The translations under genes were made by a program, and so were the position numbers. Below are positions 9,962 through 19,116 of a stretch of 64,000 bases of DNA, piece after piece. The notes beneath the pieces are model-generated. The model had not been told where the DNA came from and searched no databases. It was given only the letters and a program-made list of their open reading frames with translations. Location of the stretch: positions 11,162,501 to 11,226,500 of the forward strand of contig NC_061771.1 of the NCBI RefSeq assembly GCF_022458985.1, read 5' to 3'. The first letter of the stretch is position 1. Each line of letters opens with the position of its first letter. This DNA comes from Mugil cephalus. Taxonomy: Eukaryota > Chordata > Actinopteri > Mugiliformes > Mugilidae.

Positions 9962-12900
9962 TCATGTATGTCCTTTCTCCCCTTGGGCGTATATTTCCGG
10001 GTGGTTCTTTTGCTGGTGAGCCCTCAGGTTCCTTATCCAGGCGAATCCCCGGCCACACAACCCACAGCTGTACGGCTTCTCCCTGGTGTGCACCCTCTGG
10101 TGCTTTCTCAGGTTCCCGGCCTCGGAGAATGTCTTTCCGCACGTGGGGCAGCTGAAAGGTCTTTCCCCCGTGTGGATCCGCTGGTGGATTTCCACTTTCT
10201 TGGGCCGGTTGAAAGCTTTGCCGCAGTACTTGCAGGCAAACATTCTTTCATGTCCGGTCGCGGCGGGGGCTTTGCCGGCCAGCGACGGGGGGAAAGCGGA
10301 GCCGGGGCGAGTGCGGCCGTTCGCATTCAAAGAGGTTGACGGGAAATCGGCCGCTGCCACAGAGTATAAAGCAGACACCACCCTACCTTCCACTTTCGCA
10401 CCCGAGCGCTCTTCAAGCAGCACGTTACTGTTTTTGCCGTCGTCACACAACACATCAAACCGCGAGTCACCGCGGACATCATCTGTATATTTGTGTGCGT
10501 TTACTGCTTCCTGCAGTGAGTCTCTGTCCCGAGCAAAGCCACTCTGTTCATACTTAAGGAGAGGAGAGGAGCCACTGACCTCCACTCCTCTACTGTTGTT
10601 GCTGCTGTTGCCGGTGAACCTCGCCCTGCCCGTCTGGATCTGGTTCTGGGATTGGCTTGACGTGGACTGGGTGTCCTGCAGCTCATGACTGGGCCTCTGA
10701 GTCACAGCTCCGTGAGGGACGTGTTCCAGCACTCCTTCAGAGAGATATAGAGAAAACACTTTTAACACTTTTCACTCTTGACTCATAATATTGAGGCTCC
10801 ATTAAAAGTGTGGTAAAAGCATGGTGAAAAAAAAAAAGCTGCAGTAGGTAGACTATTATTATCCCAATCTACCATAAGAAGAGAATATACAAAGGGCTCA
10901 CCAGATCGTGCAACCCAGCGGACGGCGATATACTAATTCAAATTTTGTAATTTGAACTTTTGCTCTGGATCAGAATGAAAAACGCATAGATTGCAGTTGC
11001 GGCTGGTGTTCGCTCTGTCCACAACATTTCATATCAGGACAAACACGATCCTGATTCACACGGGGTGAAGCGGTGAAAATGTTAAAAACAGCATGAATCA
11101 TCGATCTGCAGATGTTTTGTGTAAGAGGCAGTGTTCTCCTTTTGCACAACAAAACATGAAAGCGGAGCGCGGCGGTGCAGCTGGGGAAGACGTCGCTTTA
11201 CACGGGTCCAATTTATTCGGTTTTGTTTATGCAGCGCCAATAACAATACAAATCATCTCAAGACGCTTAATGGAACCCAGAGCCTGAAAAGCCCAGAGTG
11301 AAGCAAAGAGAGCAGAACATCCTATCTCTGCCCAGACCCGACCCTTCGTTTTAGTTGTCTAGACTAAGCGGTGCCGTTCTCATGATGTCATCCTTGTGTT
11401 AGTCTTCGGCCTCTCTAGGTCACCACCTTGAGTAACCTGTGTACGTGGTGTAGAGTAGAGGGCTCGTCAGGGAAGTGGATCTCAAATGAGGGACAGTTAC
11501 TTTAGCTAACCATAATGTGTAGGCACATTAGCTACTTAAAAGGCTGTGAACTTATTTTCTTATGCACTAGAACCAAAGGTTGTTCACGCCTCTTGTCAGA
11601 TGAGTGTTCCCAGAGGAACCTCTGAGCCCGGGTAGATTAAGTTATATTGTGACTTCAGTGATGGTTGGTTGAATATTTTTGGATCTTTTAATATTATTAC
11701 AGTAAAGTAACCTAAGTCCAATTATGTCCACGGGACTAAAGCTCTGAATTAATCTCGTCTCATCTTCAACCGCTTATCCTCACTAGGGTCGCAGGGGTTG
11801 CTGGAGCCGAGGCGGCGAGAGGCGGGGTGCACCCTGGACGGGTCTCCGGTCCACCGCAGGGCCAACACACAGACAAACAAACACTCACACTCACACCGAG
11901 GGTCAATTTAGAGTCACCAATTAGAGGCATCATCCAGAGCCTAAAGCTCTAAATTAAATTGATTCATTAAATAAATGAGATTAATTAGTTAATGAATCTG
12001 TTTGGAGTCAGGCAGTTTATTTTGAAACTTGAATTTGCTCTACACTTACCACCGTCTCCCATGAGCGTTACGTCTTCCTCCAGTTCCTGTGACATGTCGG
12101 CCTCCACCTTCTCCTCCTTCACGAGCAGGGGCTCCGACTCCACCAGCTGCACGTCAGGAGACTGGACAACAAGGTAGGGTCGTCACTTCTGTCAGCCGGG
12201 CCCAGTTTCTCAATGACACAGCTACAGTGCATGCCATGACACAGGAAATGTCTCCAGCAAGTTTCAGCTACATCTCTGCTGGTTTCTTGTTAAAGCCTAC
12301 AGTCCTCCGTCTTACCTTACTCTGGATGTGCTCAGAGAGGACTGGCTCACTGGTTGCATCCCTAGCAGTCGCTCTGCCAGACCACAGAGTCACATTCACG
12401 TGTTGCGAAAATACCCCACCTACAAAAAAGCAGAGCAGTTGTCAACTAAATCCAAGCACACTGTTGCTTAGCAGCATTAGTTAATCAATGATTAAGCTGC
12501 AAGTGGAGGCTAACGTTGTGGCTTTTTAGAGAGCGGTGAGATGCATTCACTGGTCATAGCACCTCCACTACAGAAGCAATTAACAATAACAATTCGTCTC
12601 TTGTGTCTTTGTAGAACGCATTCGTTTGACCTGGTGGAAACAAGGAAGTGATCTGATTGGATTTAATGAAATCTCCTTTGCAAGTTTGGCCCATTCACAG
12701 AACTGCTTCAGCTCAGCCAGAGTCTTGGAGTGTCTAGTGTAGTGAGGCTGCACAAGTAATTCAAACTGTTTGTTTTTTTTTAACCAAACCACAGATAGGA
12801 CACCTACTTCATGCATCATTTGTTTTCAGATAAATGATGTCACTTGTAATACGCTATGTCCTATTTATTCTCACAGCACTTATGTGTACTTTGTACACCA

Positions 12901-15816
12901 AGTACGCTTTGTACAATGGAAACCTTGTGTAATGTTTTTTTTTTTCTATTTGCTTTATCCACTCCCAATCTCATTTGTCATTCATTACCTCATATCATGC
13001 ACTCGTTAGCATCATGTTTCTCTCTCTTTTGTTTCTGGGTTCAAGGGTTTGTCCTGTTCTTGCTACTGTCGAGTTAGGGTCAGGGGGCTTTGGGTTCTGG
13101 GTGCTGTAAAGCGTCTTGAATTAAATCTCAATGTATTTGTATTAAGAAAGAGGCTTAATAAAATGTTAATAATAGTAAATAAAGGTACTGAATAAACATC
13201 TAATGGCAATTCTCATAAGGCCACAGACTAGACACTCGCAACACTGGAGACTGGATGAAGTAAAAGCAGCTATTCAACGAGCTTAAACATGCTACGGTGT
13301 CTACACTCGACTGACACGGGTTAAACCTATAACGATGGAGAGTTGAATAACTTGGCATTTTCCTCCAAGCTTTTCCTCAAAGACTTTCACTTCATTTTAT
13401 TGTGCAAAAAATAGTATACAGGCTCTTATAACAAAAAGCAATGGCACGGTTTGATAGATTGGAAGATAAATAAACTTAAAATATCTTTACACAGAACTAT
13501 GAGGTGTATATAATTTAAAGCTACCAATATTTGTACATCATTTACAACTTCACATCTGCACACTGGGGTAGGGATACCTGTGGTTTTAGTCTAGCGTTGC
13601 CTCAGTAATATGGCTCGTAACTGGTAACCAACCTTTGGTCCAGACAAAACTCTACAGGGATGAAGGAACGTGAGGGAAACCAACACCGTCAAACTTGTCA
13701 ATCGGGCCCTATATGTGGTCTTCAGACACCGGCAGGTTACCGCGCTGCCTTTGGTAAACTGCTGAACAACAACATAAAACAATGTGGCCACAGAGGACGT
13801 GTTTATTTGCTCTGATTGCCAGTGTTTTCATGTCAGGCATATTATTCGGAAGCGGAACACAGAGCAACGCCGGGAGAGGCAACACATTTTTGCTCTCCTT
13901 GTCTGGCTCAAATCCGCTCCACATGTGCTGTTTAGTGGAACTTTACTTCGGTGGCACTCTGATCTCCTGGTTGGCGAGGATTAGCAGTCTGTCATGTGCC
14001 TTAGATGGGATGTGAATACCCACCTGAGCGAAGGAGGAAATCTCATTTGATGAATAACATGTTTTTTTTTTGATTGCTATTAATATCAGCATGGCAACCG
14101 TGAACAAATCTAATGCACATCACGGATCTTCCTCACCTATAACACATACCTTTATTACAGCCAAACCAGAAAACATATGTGTAAAACCAATGTCCCAGAG
14201 GTTCATAACAAGTTCAACTGTCAGTGCGTTTACATGCACGTGAAAAAAACGAATTATTGCCTTAATTGGACTATAACAGGAGAACTTACGTGCATGTAAA
14301 CATGTTACTCCGATTAAAATCGGAGTTCTCATTATCTGATTGAGACACCCAGATAATGCCATTGATTCGGACTTTTCAATCGGATAACGCGTGTGCGCAT
14401 GCTCCACCACTGCTCGATTAAGCTCTGCATGTAAATGCACTGAGTGAGAACTCAGTAACGTTTAATCGGAGTAATGTGTTTGCATGCACTTAAGTTCTCC
14501 TGTTATAGTCCGATTAAGGCAATAATTCCCTTTTTTGTAACGTGCATGTAAACGCACTGAGTTATTCAATTTTCTTGCGCTGCATGTAAACTCGGACAAG
14601 GACAAAGTGAGAAAGTCTAATTTTGAACATAGCTCGATTAAGCTCTGCATGTAAACGCACTGTGTGTGGCGGCAGAAGCAGAAGCAGTTATTGGTCGACT
14701 TCACACCCCAAGTTTAGCCGTGTTTATCCATCTTCCTGGCTTACTGTATCCATAACTATTATCTTATTATCAATTGTCATGGGACGTGTACTCTCTGTTG
14801 GGAGAAGAAGACCACATGCTCCTGAATCAGGGATGATTTATCACAGACTACATATATCGTACTTCACCTTCAGTCAGCTGCTGATCCGGAAGATGCAGGT
14901 GTTCTATTTTAACTAATAAATAGCAGTATTTCACAGCTGATTGCAAAAACACAGCTGTTTGCAAAAACCAATCACATTTAAAGCAAGAAGACTGAAAGAA
15001 TCAAGCTGGTTCAAGGCGCATGGGAAATCCCAGGTCTTGAAAACAGTTGCATACCATAAACACATTGCACAGGCCTTAGAAAACATTTCTACGTGTGTGT
15101 GTATTAATTTTTAATGTTTTTCTCCTTGTTCTGCAGCTGCTTAAAATTTTCACCTTTGTTTTTTATTTAAAAAAAAAAAAAAAGCTGACCAGAATTCAAA
15201 TGTGCCTGTACTTACTTGTACTTTCTTACCTGTGAAACTGACATTAAAGCCCAGCCCATATGTTCTCAGCTGCATTAATCCTCGTAGTTTAAAATGTTTC
15301 ATTATTCGTGCACTTAACACTGACTAAAATGACCATTTGATTAATGAAGTAGTTTGGTTAAACCTGAACACGCGTGACATCTTTCACGAAAATAAAGAAA
15401 CTTTCCAAGTGCGCCCTGGAAGAAAACATCCATGAACTCACTGAAGGGACACGGTCCTTGTTCTCTGAGACATTGCTTAAGTCCACTCATCGACTGTTTT
15501 ATGTTTTGAACAGGACCTTACCGATGCATGGCGAGGACTCTCGGGGTTTGTCTCCCGGGTGAAGGTGTCCCCTGGGTCGGCAGCTGTTCATGGCGCTCTC
15601 TCGGAGCCTCCTCTCTGCATTTCCTCGAGCCATCTTCAGCTCCAGGAGGTGCAGCTTCCTCTTCAGAGCCTTGTTCTCCCTCTGGCACTGAGACATCTGC
15701 AGACTCACCACGGCGTAGTCATCGTCCACCAGTTTACAGATCTCAGCCACCGCCGCGTTAGCCAGGACCTCCATGATGGAGGCCAGCTGGGTCTGGAAGG
15801 CGAGGCGGCTGGACAT
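9962..15816 (-). CDS. C2H2 zinc-finger gene C, complete four-exon model (427 aa)
   Basis: Exons: 15522-15816, 12316-12419, 12050-12161 and 9962-10734. They join with phases 1, 0 and 1, and the total of 1284 nt is exactly 428 codons including the TGA stop. Exon 1 starts MSSRLAFQTQLASIMEVLAN and encodes the amphipathic/coiled-coil N-terminus common to a teleost C2H2 class. Exon 2 is short and was placed by phase: it accepts phase 1 and leaves phase 0. Exon 3 is the acidic VKEEKVEAD linker. Exon 4 has a spacer and three C2H2 fingers at about residues 338-358, 366-386 and 394-415 (CKYCGKAF, CPTCGKTF, CGLCGRGF). The linker before finger 3 is TREKP rather than TGEKP. It is a probable sequence-specific nuclear regulator; target unknown. 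Its start exon is the only one found for the three cassettes. Confidence 0.82.
11753..11925 (+). repeat. Widespread teleost interspersed repeat fragment, copy 1
   Basis: Contains CCGCTTATCCTCACTAGGG, then GCGAGAGGCGGGGTGCACCC and CTGGACGGG, and ends in CAAACACTCACACTCACACC. The same word order recurs at 36090-36250 and 61631-61785. This motif series is common across fish genomes. I cannot assign a named family from sequence alone. Confidence 0.65.
12420..13942. other. Non-coding part of the zinc-finger gene intron
   Basis: Intron 1 of gene C. No coding signal is apparent. The 13030-13140 piece (TGGGTGCTGTAAAGCGTCTT, then ATCTCAATGTATTTGTATTA) resembles the 3' tail of fish LINEs. Otherwise AT-rich. 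Confidence 0.35.
13892..14061. repeat. Direct repeat, copy 1 of a 170-bp duplicated segment
   Basis: Nearly identical to 17034-17202, with a few substitutions and a 5-bp indel. Edges are CTCTCCTTG on the left and GATGAATAACATG on the right. It encloses the terminal-exon-like module. The copies are about 3.1 kb apart in the same orientation. Confidence 0.85.
13943..14023 (-). CDS. Terminal-exon-like module, copy 1 (27 codons with stop)
   Basis: Acceptor TTTCCTCCTTCGCTCAG is followed by an open frame reading VGIHIPSKAHDRLLILANQE.. and ending PPK-stop. An identical 81-bp unit is at 17089-17169. Substitutions lie only outside the 81 bp, and a 5-bp indel lies just upstream of the acceptor, where it would break the frame if that sequence were coding. 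This pattern suggests a real last exon of an unrecognised gene that was duplicated. No upstream partner exon was found. It lies inside intron 1 of the zinc-finger gene, on the same strand. Confidence 0.4.
   Translation of the reverse strand: MGIHIPSKAHDRLLILANQEIRVPPK
14221..14560. mobile_element. Long inverted-repeat MITE (340 bp)
   Basis: The arms at 14221-14317 and 14461-14560 are inverted copies at roughly 88-90% identity by eye. Both termini begin TCAGTGCGTTTACATGCACG when read inward. The core (about 143 bp) holds another end-like segment, CTCGATTAAGCTCTGCATGT, which recurs at 14631-14664 outside the right arm. This suggests nested or composite insertion. No protein is encoded. No clear target duplication was found. 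It lies in intron 1 of the zinc-finger gene. Confidence 0.8.
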
Positions 15817-16189
15817 GGTTCCTGCTCCTCTCGCCGCGCTCTCCGCTTCCCTTTAAAGTTCGCAATTCGGCCTTTTTTTTTTTCTTTGCAGGATTAGTAA
15901 GTGACGCAAGCGTGGTCACACCATCGCAGCAACAGCGGGGACAAATGCAGAGATAACGATGCTTGAAGCTAATGAGTTAAGAGAGGTTTCCTCCGTCGAC
16001 CGGAGCCGATCGCAAACATAAGACGTCATTTCCACTTAAAGAGAGAGAAACAGAGGAAGAGAAGAGAGGGGGGCCGGATGGCGGGAGAGAGGTGGCAGTC
16101 AGCCACTGGTCAACCTGGGTGCTGACTTCAAATATAAAAGCGAGTGTTACCAGGTCTCAATCCCTCTTAATAGATGTTAAATTCCTTAA

Positions 16190-16577
16190 TTCCTTGAAGT
16201 GTCAAACTCATTTTAGTTCAGGGGCCATGTACAGCACACAGTTACACCTGAAGCCTGCACCACGAACATGATAACGTACTGTAAAATAACAACTTTAAAA
16301 TGTTCCTTTTTGTTCTAGCGGCGCAAAGAAGTGCATTATGACAATGTTTACGTTTTTAATGAACCAAAGAAGAAAAGTAAGTGTCATTTCGGCGCATTGC
16401 TGGCCCCTGTTGTTCGGTTGTGGGTCTCAGTGTTGTGTCGTGTCTGCACTGATAATGGTGTGACACCTAGTGGACAAGTTGAAATGAGCCCTTTTGTTAT
16501 CCATCGTTTTCATCAGAGCGGCCAGATTGGACACTGATATCGGTCGATTTTGGCCCTCGAGCCATATGTTTGACTCC
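16190..16577. mobile_element. hAT-like MITE, eroded
   Basis: The left end GTGTCAAACTCATTTTAGTT and CAGGGGCC mirror the right end, which reads CAGTGGAGTCAAACATATGG inward with GAGGGCC. This end type matches the element at 42702-43132 that has a clear 8-bp duplication. Here the target duplication is not recognisable. No ORF of interest. Confidence 0.55.
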
Positions 16578-17033
16578 ACTGAATAATAATAACAGTGAAA
16601 TGTAAACACTATTAAAGCATTTCTGTGATCAATAAGTAACCCCCATATTTAGAAAAACAAACATCACCACCTTAGAAATCTGATGCCACAACACCTATCA
16701 CATATTCTCTTCTCCATTCTTATAATTCCACCTCACATCCCTTTTTCACAACATTTTTATTTTTTTTTTACATTTATTACATTTTAGATTTTTTTTTTAA
16801 TAACTTTTGACTCTCTGTGCAGGTTGAGGGTCTGCCTACAAGAGGAGTGTAACCAGAACCATACTGGCTGAACGAATGACACTCGTACCCAAACCTTAAC
16901 AGTTCCTCTTTGTGTGAGCAGAGATATACGCGATTCACATCGTTTCAATGATCTCTTCAGGGTTGAAGACTGGAGCCAGTCGGTCAGTGTCAGCTTTGAG
17001 ACCAGGGGGGTGGGAGGCACCGTCTGGGCCAGG

Positions 17034-17202
17034 TGCTCTCCTTGTTCTCTGGCTCAAATCTGCCCCACGTGTGCTGTTTAGTGAAACTTTACTTCGGTGG
17101 CACTCTGATCTCCTGGTTGGCGAGGATTAGCAGTCTGTCATGTGCCTTAGATGGGATGTGAATACCCACCTGAGTGAAGGATCTCATTTGATGAATAACA
17201 TG
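17034..17202. repeat. Direct repeat, copy 2 of the duplicated segment
   Basis: Partner of 13892-14061 in the same orientation. It is separated from copy 1 by the MITE at 14.2 kb and the first exon of the zinc-finger gene, so it lies upstream of that gene's start. Confidence 0.85.
17089..17169 (-). CDS. Terminal-exon-like module, copy 2 (27 codons with stop)
   Basis: The 81 bp are identical to 13943-14023, with acceptor GATCCTTCACTCAG. Five bases present in copy 1 just upstream of the acceptor are missing here, but the putative exon is untouched. It ends PPK-TAA. The parent gene is unknown, and no upstream exon was recognised between 17.2 and 19.1 kb. This may be the ancestral copy or a decayed gene remnant. 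Confidence 0.4.
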   Translation of the reverse strand: MGIHIPSKAHDRLLILANQEIRVPPK

Positions 17203-19090
17203 GTTTTCGGTTCATGAAAAATCTCTCCAAGTTATAAAACGGAGATTCTCCGTGGTCTAAAGCTCTGACACGGGTTGGATTCCACACCAGAGGCAAGCAT
17301 TATGTATTCATATCTACTATCTGACCCTGGATCTCTGTCACAGCCTCAGCCTGATGAGGGATGAATGCACCTTTTTTTGTCATCTTGTTTTCACAAACAA
17401 TACAACTCACAACAGGTTTTTTGCAGTATGTTTTTTTTTTTCAGGATGGTAGAGAAGGTAGAGAATGAGCCCCCAATTAGTTATCAAACAACATCATAAT
17501 GATAATAATCCACCTTCTAGAGAGCCACAGAGACGGATTGCTGAAATTTAACCACCTGGGTATTTATTCACAGCATTATTTACAAATCTGTAAGTAGTTG
17601 GAACTTCAGTGTGGACAAAGGACAAAATAACACAAACACATTTATCTAAAGAAACACTATTGGTGGGATTATTTTCATTATTTTCATCTAGATGTGAGCT
17701 AATTGGTTTAGATTTCTTAGATTATTATTTGGAAGTGAGGATATTAACACTACTGACACTTTAAACACACAAGAAAGAAACCTCATGACATGTATCCAAC
17801 AAGAAAGAAGTCTCATGACAGTGGTGAGGTCGGAAGTATCATTTGTATAGGATACTTGCCTGAGGGCCTCGTATGAGGCGTCACAAACATGTAGCTGACC
17901 TTGACGTAAGGAAAGGGATTCACACAGAGCATGTGAGACATAACAGGGAACAATAGAGAGGTTGTTTGAAAGCAGACTGATTGTGGATGGGAGGATGTAC
18001 GTGTTTGTGTGAGCGTAAGGAAGGACTTTCTCCTCTCTCTAGGGCGCTGTCCCAGGGGACTGGAGGACCCAAGTGGCCAGGGGTCGGGACCGACCGTCCA
18101 CCAACGATGGGAGAGTTAAGTCTAAACCACGACTCCTCCCATCTGTAGACCAACCGGTCACATTAATTCTGTTAAAACTGTTATAATGGTGTGAAACTGT
18201 TGAAAATCATCCTTTTCTGGGACGTTGGCCAAGTTTGACTGATCACACAAGGTCCATGCGCATGAATCTCTATATTCCAAAACATATTTGAAAAAATAGC
18301 TTAAACTGACAGCAAGAGGTCGTTATAGTGGTTTTTCCAGAGGAATTAACCAACACACACACACTGTCAAGATAAGCCAATCAAAAATAACATAGACAGG
18401 AGAAAAAAGGGTCAGATCCTCAAAGCCGTCTGAATGTTAAAAAGCTTTAGGTATAAACTCTCCTAATGGCACCATCTTGACTTTTCATGTCACTCACAAG
18501 TCAGTGTTTCTAATCAACGACTCATGCTTGCACATAGGAAAAGGAAATAGTGTCCACAGACAAAGCACATCGATCAAGCATAACATTATGACCACCTTCC
18601 TAATATGGTGTAGGTCTCACTTGTGCCTCCGAAACAGTTGTGACATCATAGAATGGACATGGACCTTCTGAGGGTGTCCTTTTGTGTCTGGTAACAAAAT
18701 CTTGTTAGTAGGGGTCTTTGGGTCCTGTGGGTTGAGTGGAGGGGCCTCTGTGGATCAATTTGGAGGCCAGGTCAACGTGTGACTTGATGTCTCTTTATAC
18801 TGTCAATAGGTACTGTGTGGGAGAAAGGGGCTATGACTAAAAGAAAAAGGAAAAGCAACTACATTTCATTTGGATTCTTTTTTCTCCCTAACTCTGAAAC
18901 AGGAAAAGGCCTTACTGAATCCACATCTCATACTTAAAAGAATCATATAAAATATTTTTTTCCCCCAACAATATACCATAGTTTGAGTTTACTACACTCT
19001 GATCCAATGGCAGAAAGAGCATCGGACATATATCAGTACGACTGCTCTGTCAGAGTCTGATGAGCAAAACTGGATTCAAATGCAGCTTTG
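17203..19090. other. Intergenic stretch between the zinc-finger gene and tmem132a
   Basis: No supported gene. A teleost interspersed repeat starts near 18572 (GATCAAGCATAACATTATGA) and continues to about 18790 (ACAGTTGTGACATCATAGAA..GGAGGCCAGGTCAA). Short T- and A-rich runs elsewhere. The ORF around 17920-18153 has no family features and is not called. Confidence 0.4.
18572..18790. repeat. Teleost interspersed repeat fragment
   Basis: The sequence CAAGCATAACATTATGACCA, then CTTGTGCCTCCGAAACAGTT and GGAGGCCAGGTCAAC, follows a word order common in fish genomes. A shorter related start (CAGACACAACGTTAAGACCC) occurs near 55819. Family name not assigned. Confidence 0.55.
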
Positions 19091-19093
19091 TGT

Positions 19094-19099
19094 TTTATT
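19094..19099 (-). terminator. tmem132a: Poly(A) signal of tmem132a
   Basis: AATAAA on the minus strand, 18 nt after the TAA stop at 19117-19119. This gives a very short 3' UTR if it is the main site. A more distal site cannot be excluded. Confidence 0.5.
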
Positions 19100-19116
19100 T
19101 TTGCACCCGCTGAAAT

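Noticed and set aside
10086..10688. Long plus-strand frame opposite the gene C finger exon
   Set aside because: Antisense shadow of a GC-rich coding exon. The minus strand carries the C2H2 fingers.
12161..12316. Direct splicing of zinc-finger exon 1 (15522) to the linker exon (12161)
   Set aside because: Phases clash (1 into 0) and a TGA appears at once. The 104-nt exon at 12316-12419 resolves it.
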